The position numbers were made by a program, and so were the translations under genes. Of a stretch of DNA of 64,000 nucleotides, positions 25,865 to 33,181 are shown in pieces (the first letter of the stretch is position 1; every line of letters starts with the position of its first letter). The notes beneath the pieces are model-generated. The model ran no database searches. It worked only from the letters and a program-made list of their open reading frames with translations, and was not told the DNA's origin. Source of the DNA: Acetobacter garciniae (GTDB lineage: Bacteria > Pseudomonadota > Alphaproteobacteria > Acetobacterales > Acetobacteraceae); contig NZ_JAFVMH010000007.1 in assembly GCF_017377735.1 (NCBI RefSeq), positions 62,001 through 126,000 of the forward strand. The letters run 5' to 3'.

Positions 25865-26956
25865 TCAGACCTCATTCTTCAGTGAGCCGATACCAAGTGA
25901 AGACCCCTTGGCCGATGCGGGCCGGGCATCGGGTGCGGGGGCTGGCGCGGGTTGGGGTGTCGCGTCCGCCACGACAGCCTGCTCAACCGCGATATTATCC
26001 AAAAACGTGCCGGTGGGCACGAAGAACAGGCACCCCGTGACCGCCCGGCTGACATCGAGCAGCCGGTCGTAATTACCCGGCGGGTTGCCGATGAACATGT
26101 TGTCCAGCATTTTTTCCGTGCGGCTGGGGGACTTGGCATAGCCGATGAAAAACGTGCCGAATTCGCCCTTGCTGATATCGCCGAACGGCATGTTGGCGCG
26201 CAGGATCTGCAACTGTTCGCCGTTTTCTTCAATATTGGTCAGCACGTTATGGGCGTAGCTGGGCTTGGCCGCGTCATCCAGTTCGATATCGGACAGCTTC
26301 TTGCGGCCGACGATCTTTTCCTGCACCTCCACGGGAATAAGGTCCCATTTCTTCAGATCATGCAGGTATTTCTGGATGATCACGTAGCTGCCACCGGCAA
26401 ACGTCGCATCCTCATCCCCGATCAGGGTGGCGTCGGCCGCGTCCTGGTCGACCGGGTTTTCCGTGCCGTCGACAAAGCCCAGCAGGTCGCGTTCGTCGAA
26501 ATACTTGAAGCCGTGCACCTCGTCCGTCACGCTGGCCACACCTTCCAGGCGCGAGACGATCTGGGCTGCCAGTTCGAAGCACAGATCCATGCGTGCGGCA
26601 CGGATATGGAACAGCAGGTCGCCCGGGGTGGAGGGCGCATGGTGCACGCCCTTGATTTCGCGGAACGGGTGCAGTTCGCGCGGGCGCGGCTGGCCCAGAA
26701 CCCGGTCCCATGCGGCCGATCCTATGCCCATGACGCAGGATAACTGCCCGTCAGGCACCCGGAAGCCCACCCCCCGCACCAGGGATGACAGATCCGCGCA
26801 CAGCCCGCGCACCGTGGCGGCTGTTTCTTCCTCCGGCGCAGCGGCCTGGCCGGTCGTGTCATGAACCGCGCCATCCTTCAGGGTCAGGACCAGGAAGATC
26901 GCGGCGTGTGTCAGCCTGGCATCAACGGGTTGCGAATGCGCTGCGGGCAACACCAC
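25865..26956 (-). CDS. DyP-type peroxidase, encapsulin cargo
   Basis: A heme-dependent dye-decolorising peroxidase (about 363 residues). The distal motif GFVDGTENP carries the catalytic Asp, and a candidate proximal His is in KPSYAHNVL. Conserved sequence includes GGSYVIIQKYLHDL. The C-terminus is a Pro/Ala-rich linker (about 320-350) ending in SLGIGSLKNEV, which matches the known encapsulin-loading peptide (SLxIGSLK). This is strong evidence that it is packaged inside the adjacent shell. The start lies within GTG-GTG-TTG (26956-26948): GGAGA abuts the first, so the second GTG or the TTG is more likely. Confidence 0.95.
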   Translation of the reverse strand: MVLPAAHSQPVDARLTHAAIFLVLTLKDGAVHDTTGQAAAPEEETAATVRGLCADLSSLVRGVGFRVPDGQLSCVMGIGSAAWDRVLGQPRPRELHPFREIKGVHHAPSTPGDLLFHIRAARMDLCFELAAQIVSRLEGVASVTDEVHGFKYFDERDLLGFVDGTENPVDQDAADATLIGDEDATFAGGSYVIIQKYLHDLKKWDLIPVEVQEKIVGRKKLSDIELDDAAKPSYAHNVLTNIEENGEQLQILRANMPFGDISKGEFGTFFIGYAKSPSRTEKMLDNMFIGNPPGNYDRLLDVSRAVTGCLFFVPTGTFLDNIAVEQAVVADATPQPAPAPAPDARPASAKGSSLGIGSLKNEV

Positions 26957-27396
26957 TCTCCTTCATATAATGGACACGAAACTTCAGTGCAGGCCCATCC
27001 GGGCTCTGGGCGAAGGTGGCATTCTTTTGCCGATTGATCCACCCCCCGCCACAAGGGCAGGCGCAACACAGGGTTGAAAACGCCCCGCCGCGCAGGCCCC
27101 GTGCGGGTGGGGCGCGCCACATCCACGCCGCGCAGTTGTGGACAGCAACACCACTCTCTGGAATAAGGAAGGCCGCGCTGGCCCGTTCGTGCCCCCTGTG
27201 CTGTCCGCAAGGTGTTTGTCGCACGCCCCCTTGGTCTGCCCCCTGGCATGGCCCGGGACGCTGCCACGAACGCGCCCCTGCGAACCAGTCCCCCGGGGTG
27301 GTGCGGGTTGCGCGCCCGATCCGGGTTGCGGCCGGCAGCATGCGTGCGCTGGCCGGGGCCTTGTCCTTACCCCCTTTTGTCTGGTTCCGTACTGTC
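26957..27396. other. Divergent promoter region, DyP and metH
   Basis: This 440-bp region lies between the divergent DyP and metH genes. The metH frame happens to stay open through it, but the translated sequence has no methionine synthase homology. I looked for cobalamin, SAM and SAH riboswitch signatures and found none that I could support. The last 100 bases before metH are GC-rich with no clear Shine-Dalgarno sequence. Confidence 0.4.
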
Positions 27397-30300
27397 ATGT
27401 CCACTCGCCCCGCCCTTCTCGATGCCCTGCGTGACCAGGTCCTGCTTTGCGACGGAGGCATGGGCTCGCGTATCCAGATGCTGGACCTGGACGTGCAGCG
27501 CGACTACTGGGGGCAGGAAAACTGCACCGAGATCCTGACCCTGTCGCGCCCCGAACTGATCCGCGAAATCCATCGCGGGTATTTCGAAGCCGGGGCCGAC
27601 ATGGTGGAAACCAACACCTTCGGCGCATCCCCCATCACGCTGGGTGAATTCGGGCTGACGGATCGTGCGCGTGAAATCAACCGCAATTCCGCCCTTCTGG
27701 CGCGCGAAGCCGCGGACAGCTTTGCCGATGGCCGGCACCGCTACGTGGTGGGGTCCATGGGGCCGGGCACCAAGCTGCCGTCTTTGGGCAATATCGATTA
27801 CGACACGCTGGAAGCCGCCCTGGCCGAACAGACACGCGGCCTGATCGAAGGCGGGGTGGATGCGGTGCTGATCGAAACCTGCCAGGACACGCTGCAGATC
27901 AAGGCGGCGGTGAACGGGGTCAAGATCGCCCGGGCGGAAGCCGGCGTGGCGCTGCCCGTTTTCGTGCAGGTTACGGTGGAAACCACGGGCACGCTGCTGG
28001 TGGGGCCCGATATTGCCGCGGCCGCCACGGTCATTCACGCGCTGGATGTGGACCTGATGGGCCTGAACTGCGCCACCGGCCCGCAGGAAATGGCCGAGCA
28101 TGTGCGCTGGCTGGCCGAAAACTGGCCGCGCCTGATTTCCGTGCAGCCCAATGCGGGCCTGCCAGAACTGGTGGACGGCAAGACCAGCTACCCCCTGACG
28201 CCCGACGAAATGGCCACCTGGGTGGAACGCTTCATCCGTGAAGACGGGCTGAACCTGATCGGCGGGTGCTGCGGCACCTCCACCCCGCATATCGCAGCGC
28301 TTGACGCCATGCTGCGCCGTCGCGCGCAGGATACCGGCCGCATCCGCCCCGCCCCCGTGGCGCGCAGCGTGCATTGGGTGCCCGCCGTGGCCAGCCTGTA
28401 CAGCCAGGTGCCGCTGCGCCAGGAAAACGCCTATTTCTCGATCGGGGAGCGCTGCAACGCCAACGGGTCCAAGAAATGGCGCGAATTGCAGGAAAGCCAC
28501 GACTGGGATGGCTGCGTGGCCCTGGGGCGCGACCAGTTGCGCGAAGGCTCGAACGCGCTGGATATCTGCACCGCCTTTGTCGGCCGCGACGAACGCGCGG
28601 AAATGGACGAGGTGGTGACCCGCTTCACCTCCTCGGTCAATGCGCCGCTGGTGATCGATTCGACCGAAACCCCGGTGATCGAGGCCGCCCTGAAGCTGCA
28701 TGGCGGCAAGCCGATCATCAACTCCATCAACTTCGAGGATGGCGAAGGCCCGGCCCACGACCGGCTGGTGCTGGCGCGCAAGTTCGGGGCCGCCGTGGTG
28801 GCGCTGACGATCGATGAAGTAGGCATGGCCCGCAAGCCCGAAGACAAGCTGCGCATTGCCGCGCGGCTGGTGGACTTTGCCTGCACCAGGCACGGCCTGG
28901 CCCAGTCGGACCTGATGATCGACCCGCTGACCTTCACCATCGCCACCGGAGCGGAGGACGACCGCAAGCTGGGCCAGTGGACGCTGGAGGGTATTCGCAT
29001 GATCCGCGACGCCTTCCCCGATATCCAGATCGTGCTGGGGCTGTCCAATATCTCCTTCGGGCTGAACCCGGCAGCCCGCGCGGTGCTGAACTCGGTCTAT
29101 CTGGACCACGCGGTCAAGGCGGGCATGACGGCGGCTATCGTCCATGTCTCCAAGATCCGCCCGCTGCACCTGATCGCGCCGGAAGAGGTCAAGGTGGCCG
29201 AAGACCTGATCTTCGACCGCCGGGCGGAAGGCTACGATCCGCTGCAAACCCTGCTGGCCATGTTCGCGGACCGCAAGGCGTCCGAAGCCGTTGCCCGCAA
29301 GCGCGCAGAAACCGCGCCCGAACGCCTGAAGGACCGTATTGTCGATGGCGACCGCAAGGGGCTGGAAGCCGACCTTGAGGAAGCCATGCAGACCATGGCG
29401 CCCATCGACATCATCAACACCGTGCTGCTGGACGGCATGAAGGTGGTGGGGGAGCTGTTCGGCGCGGGCAAGATGCAGTTGCCCTTCGTGTTGCAGTCGG
29501 CCGAGACCATGAAGGCCGCCGTCGCCTGGCTGGAACCGCATATGGAACGGGTGGAAGGCCAGCAGCGCGGCACCATCGTGCTGGCCACGGTCAAGGGCGA
29601 CGTGCACGATATCGGCAAGAACCTGGTGGATATCATCCTGACCAATAACGGCTACCGGGTGGTGAACCTTGGCATCAAGGTGCCGGTGGCCGACATGATC
29701 GAGGCCGCCCGCCGCGAAAAGGCAGATGCCATCGGCATGTCCGGCCTGTTGGTGAAGTCCACCGTGGTCATGCGCGAAAACCTTGAGGAAATCTCCCGCG
29801 CGGGGCTTGAAACCCCCGTGCTGCTGGGCGGTGCGGCCCTGACCCGCAACTACGTGGAAGAAGACTGCGTGGCCGCCTACGCCCCCACGGGGCGCGTGGC
29901 CTATGCGCGTGACGCGTTCGATGGCCTGACGCTGATGGACCAGATCGCGCAGAGCGGGTTCGACGGCTATCTGGCCGCCATCCAGAAACGGCGCGAAGGC
30001 AAGGCGTCGCGCCGCAATGCCCGCACGCCCGAAGCCGCTGAAACACGCGGTTACGCGCCGGTGGATGTGGCCGAGGTACGCGCCCGCCGCGCAAGGCTGA
30101 ACGCGGACGAACAGCCCCCCACCCCACCGTTCTGGGGTGCGCGCGTACTGGAAGCAACACCCGAGGCGGTGCTGCCCTTCCTGAACGAGCGCGCGCTGTA
30201 CCAGTTCCAGTGGGGTTTTCGTAAACAGGGTCGCTCGCTCGATGATTTTCTGATCTGGGCCCGGCAGGAACTGCGCCCCATCCTCAAGCGCATGCTCGAC

Positions 30301-30903
30301 CTGGCCAAGCAGGACAATATCCTGACCCCACGTGCCAGCTACGGCTACTGGAAAGCCGCGGGCGATGGCAACGACCTGGTCCTGTTCGAACAGGACGGCG
30401 TGACCGAGGCCGCACGCTTCGCCCTGCCGCGCCAGCCCCGCGCGGATGGGGACTGCATTGCCGATTTCGTGCGCGACATCAACGACCCCGAGCGTGACGT
30501 GGTGGGGCTACAGGTGGTCACGGTCGGGCAGAAAGCCTCCGACATCGCGCGCGACTGGTTCGAGGAAAACCGTTACCAGGACTATCTGTACCTGCACGGC
30601 CTGTCGGTGGAAATGGCCGAGGCCATGGCCGAATACACGCATAAACGTATCCGTGCGGAACTGGGCTTTGCGGGCGAAGACGCGCGCGAACTCGACGCCC
30701 TTCTGCAACAGGGTTATCGCGGGTCGCGCTATTCCTTCGGCTACCCCGCCTGCCCCCGGCTGGAAGACCAGGCCCCCCTGCTACGCCTGCTCGACGCCGA
30801 ACGCATTGGCGTATCCCTGACCGATGGCGACCAGTTGCACCCCGAACAGTCCACCTCCGCACTGGTCATCCTGAACAGGCACGCGAAGTACTTCACCATC
30901 TGA
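27397..30903 (+). CDS. metH: Cobalamin-dependent methionine synthase
   Basis: MetH transfers a methyl group from 5-methyltetrahydrofolate to homocysteine through B12. The protein (1168 residues; E. coli 1227) has all four modules. The homocysteine module is at about 1-325 (CDGGMGSRIQ, zinc Cys in GLNCATG and IGGCCGTS). The folate module is at about 345-610 (FSIGERCNANGSKKW, PLVIDSTE). The B12 module is at about 640-880, with the cobalt-ligating His in DVHDIGKNLV. The C-terminal AdoMet reactivation module is at about 890-1168 (RASYGYWKA, GYPACPRLEDQ). The start at ATG 27397 places MSTRPALLDALRDQ at the N-terminus; the upstream open frame is spurious. It is transcribed alone. Confidence 0.97.
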   Translation: MSTRPALLDALRDQVLLCDGGMGSRIQMLDLDVQRDYWGQENCTEILTLSRPELIREIHRGYFEAGADMVETNTFGASPITLGEFGLTDRAREINRNSALLAREAADSFADGRHRYVVGSMGPGTKLPSLGNIDYDTLEAALAEQTRGLIEGGVDAVLIETCQDTLQIKAAVNGVKIARAEAGVALPVFVQVTVETTGTLLVGPDIAAAATVIHALDVDLMGLNCATGPQEMAEHVRWLAENWPRLISVQPNAGLPELVDGKTSYPLTPDEMATWVERFIREDGLNLIGGCCGTSTPHIAALDAMLRRRAQDTGRIRPAPVARSVHWVPAVASLYSQVPLRQENAYFSIGERCNANGSKKWRELQESHDWDGCVALGRDQLREGSNALDICTAFVGRDERAEMDEVVTRFTSSVNAPLVIDSTETPVIEAALKLHGGKPIINSINFEDGEGPAHDRLVLARKFGAAVVALTIDEVGMARKPEDKLRIAARLVDFACTRHGLAQSDLMIDPLTFTIATGAEDDRKLGQWTLEGIRMIRDAFPDIQIVLGLSNISFGLNPAARAVLNSVYLDHAVKAGMTAAIVHVSKIRPLHLIAPEEVKVAEDLIFDRRAEGYDPLQTLLAMFADRKASEAVARKRAETAPERLKDRIVDGDRKGLEADLEEAMQTMAPIDIINTVLLDGMKVVGELFGAGKMQLPFVLQSAETMKAAVAWLEPHMERVEGQQRGTIVLATVKGDVHDIGKNLVDIILTNNGYRVVNLGIKVPVADMIEAARREKADAIGMSGLLVKSTVVMRENLEEISRAGLETPVLLGGAALTRNYVEEDCVAAYAPTGRVAYARDAFDGLTLMDQIAQSGFDGYLAAIQKRREGKASRRNARTPEAAETRGYAPVDVAEVRARRARLNADEQPPTPPFWGARVLEATPEAVLPFLNERALYQFQWGFRKQGRSLDDFLIWARQELRPILKRMLDLAKQDNILTPRASYGYWKAAGDGNDLVLFEQDGVTEAARFALPRQPRADGDCIADFVRDINDPERDVVGLQVVTVGQKASDIARDWFEENRYQDYLYLHGLSVEMAEAMAEYTHKRIRAELGFAGEDARELDALLQQGYRGSRYSFGYPACPRLEDQAPLLRLLDAERIGVSLTDGDQLHPEQSTSALVILNRHAKYFTI

Positions 30904-30910
30904 CCCCGCC

Positions 30911-30938
30911 AGCCCCCGCCCGCAACCGTGCGGGGGCT
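30911..30938 (+). terminator. Hairpin after metH
   Basis: A perfect 9-bp stem (AGCCCCCGC 30911-30919 / GCGGGGGCT 30930-30938) begins 7 bp after the metH stop. There is no following T-run, so it may be a weak or Rho-assisted terminator or a 3'-protective stem. Confidence 0.5.
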
Positions 30939-31022
30939 GCGAGCTGGAGGGTTCGAAGAACCCCTGGTTTTGATGGGTCCTCTATGATTCCATCTCTCAT
31001 CTTGTGATGAAGGATGGACGGA

Positions 31023-31310
31023 ATGAAGCCCTGGTTTCTTTGATGTTGAAGAGCGTCTTGCTCGTCTGAGCGGGCTTGGTGACCAACTGGAAGCGTTTTC
31101 CCAGACTGTGGATTTTGAGCTGTTCCGTCCTGACCGGGACAAGGCTCTGGCGTATTCAAATAGAAGCAAAGGCGGTCGTCCACCCATTTTGCTTCGGTTC
31201 TGATGTTTAAAATCCTGGTGATCCAGATGCTGAATAATCTGTCCGATGAACGGACGGACTACCTGATCAATGATCGCCTCTCTTTCCGGCTATGCAGTTG
31301 CTCTCGCCAG
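31023..31310 (+). pseudogene. Decayed IS5-family transposase fragment
   Basis: The N-terminal part of an IS5-type transposase is recognisable in two different frames. From 31039 it reads FDVEERLARLSGLGDQLEAF and FRPDRDKALAYS...KGGRPP; from 31203 it continues in another frame as MFKILVIQMLNNLSDERTDY, then LINDRLSFR. A base change after the ATG at 31023 and another near 31185-31200 break the frame, and homology is lost by about 31310. The catalytic core and right end are missing. The preceding stretch (about 30944-31022, with GGGTTCGAAGAACCC) may be the left end of the IS. The scar marks the left edge of the AT-rich island. Confidence 0.75.
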
Positions 31311-31354
31311 AAGCCGGGGGCGCGTCACTTGAGCCGATATGAACAACGCCACTA

Positions 31355-31597
31355 TCATTTCACTTTTCTTATTTCTTTTGCACAGAAATAATATATTCCA
31401 CCATGCGGCAACGCGATGCCAAAGCGATGAACTTCATCGGGAGCAAGTCCATCGTCCTCAGGACCTGCGTCCAATTTTATATCCTCTATTACGCCAATAT
31501 AATCCAGATCATAATTATAAGGCCAACCGGTGTGAATACGGACCGTATCACCTACCGAAAACGGATTTATGGCCTTTCCTTTTCTAAAAACTCTCAT
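31355..31597 (-). CDS. Hypothetical small protein
   Basis: An 80-residue protein that I do not recognise. The pattern FSVGDTVRIHTGWPYNYDLD, then YIGVIEDIKLDAG, and HGGIYYFCAKEIRKVK suggests a small SH3/KOW-like beta-barrel. It lies in the AT-rich island just after the IS remnant and opposite to it. An AGGAGG occurs 24 bases upstream of the ATG, too far for ideal spacing, so the start is unsure. No partner gene is visible. Confidence 0.45.
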   Translation of the reverse strand: MRVFRKGKAINPFSVGDTVRIHTGWPYNYDLDYIGVIEDIKLDAGPEDDGLAPDEVHRFGIALPHGGIYYFCAKEIRKVK

Positions 31598-32364
31598 TTT
31601 ACTGAGATCATTTCTGGTTTACCTCCTGAATAAATATGAAAAATACACATTGCCGCAACTCTCCCTTCTGTTTGGTTCACTTTCGAATGGGTCTTGGCAT
31701 TTGACAAAGATCCTGAGCCGAGTGACAGCAACACCATTATCGACGGCAGATGTTGCCGTGATATCCCGTGCATTCATGTCAGTCAGCACTATCCCTCAAA
31801 GAAGAGTTTTGAGTCGTATAGAACTAAATATCAAAACATACAACTTTTTTGGCCGGGATAATACTGAGATATTTGTCTCATTTATGTCTTCTTTTCTTTT
31901 TTGTTTTCAAATTGTCTTTTTTTTCTAAGATCTGATTGTCTTGTTTCTGATGGGGGGATATCAAAGGTTATGTTCATTTTACTCTCATAGAGCCCATTTC
32001 ATCACTCCGCGGCTGGAGTGTTCCGTTCTGTTGAAGTCTGTCATGCCGTGAAAGATGTCTCGCAGGTGCCTGCGGGGTGCGGCCAATAGGGAGTATGAAT
32101 GCGTGGGTTGTGGTGACATCACTTATGATTATCGAACATAATATGGTCACATAGACGACATACATCGCCGATCCGAAAACACAGAGCAGGAGGCGTTGGA
32201 GGTCGGGTTATTGTGGATGCGTGCGACAATATCCCTATTGACTGGCGTATCTTACTTGGACGGGAAGTCTCTGTGGCCAGTCTCTATTGTTAATTCTTGG
32301 TACCGAAGTGACAAATAGCCTGAAAAATCCCGAGTAAAGGCACAATCAAGGATACGTTGGGGTG
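31598..32364. other. AT-rich intergenic segment of the island
   Basis: This 767-bp segment is AT-rich DNA with several long T or A runs. Short open frames on both strands have no recognisable product and no good ribosome-binding sites. It may contain further decayed mobile DNA and must contain the promoter of the two-component operon that follows. Confidence 0.4.
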
Positions 32365-33090
32365 ATGGCAGCAGATACTGGAATGGCGCGCGTTCTGATT
32401 GTCGAAGACGACGAAATAACACGCAATTTATACGAAGCCGTTTTGGTTGGCGCAGGGTTCGCAACCGAGGCCGTCGGCTCTCTTGCAGACTTGCAGGCGC
32501 GGATTAACCAAGAACGCTTCGATGTCATTCTTCTTGACCTCCGGTTGCCTGATGGCAATGCACTTAAACTGGTATCAAAGCTCCGATCCACGACATCAGC
32601 TGGCATCATCGTCGTGACATCCAGTAGCGAAGCCGCCGATCGTCTGAAGGGCCTGGAAAGTGGTGCCGATGAATATGTTGAGAAGCCTCTTCATCCACGC
32701 GAACTGATTGCCCGCGTCCGAAATCTGGCTACAAGACTGCATGAAATTGTTAGACCGGTTCCAGGTAGCCCTGTTCATTGTTTTGAAGGTTGGACGGTTG
32801 ATTTGGAGGCCCGAAATATCTGTTTAGAGACGGGTGCGAAGATTCATCTGACTGAAAATGAATTCCGGCTACTAGACATCTTGATCCGCAGCGCTCCCAA
32901 GCCGGTGTCTCGCGACCGTCTCCTTGCAGGGCTTCGACACGATGGCACCGTCACTGCACGGGCTGTAGATAAAGCTATCTACCGTATACGATCTAAACTT
33001 CAACGGATACGGGGCGTGATGCCTTTGATCGAAACGGCGCATGGCTTGGGCTACCGCCTTGTAGATAAGCAGATGAATAGTACGGACTAA
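32365..33090 (+). CDS. OmpR-family response regulator (TorR-like)
   Basis: A two-component response regulator (241 residues). The receiver domain (about 8-120) has the acidic pair in LIVEDDEIT, the phospho-acceptor Asp in VILLDLRLPDG and the conserved Lys in YVEKPLHPREL. The C-terminal winged helix (about 135-235) is of the OmpR/PhoB type (IHLTENEFRLLDILI, VDKAIYRIRSKLQRI, TAHGLGYRLV). ATG 32365 is used; ATG 32383 (MARVLIV) is also possible. The hybrid kinase follows after about 90 bp in the same direction. Codon use is clearly less GC-rich than in the flanking core genes. Confidence 0.93.
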   Translation: MAADTGMARVLIVEDDEITRNLYEAVLVGAGFATEAVGSLADLQARINQERFDVILLDLRLPDGNALKLVSKLRSTTSAGIIVVTSSSEAADRLKGLESGADEYVEKPLHPRELIARVRNLATRLHEIVRPVPGSPVHCFEGWTVDLEARNICLETGAKIHLTENEFRLLDILIRSAPKPVSRDRLLAGLRHDGTVTARAVDKAIYRIRSKLQRIRGVMPLIETAHGLGYRLVDKQMNSTD

Positions 33091-33181
33091 CTTTCCCCAT
33101 CCAGATGCTGGCGAGGTGGAGAGCAGATGTCCCTTTTTTAGGACAGGATTGGTCCCGAGCAATTGGGAAAAAGGAGCCTTC

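Noticed and set aside
26947-27160. A 14-base word (GCAACACCACTCTC) repeated about 200 bp apart beside the DyP start
   Set aside because: The similarity does not extend beyond the word and the flanks are unrelated, so it is probably chance in GC-rich DNA.
26957-27396. Possible cobalamin, SAM or SAH riboswitch upstream of metH
   Set aside because: No B12-box, no SAM-II or SAH core motif and no terminator/antiterminator pair could be found by eye. A covariance-model search would settle it.
27367-29607. Long minus-strand open frame antisense to metH
   Set aside because: Same reason: no recognisable domain, and metH is complete on the plus strand.
31660-32160. Possible further transposase fragments in the AT-rich island
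   Set aside because: Short frames on both strands give peptides with no match that I could justify. A BLASTX search would be decisive.
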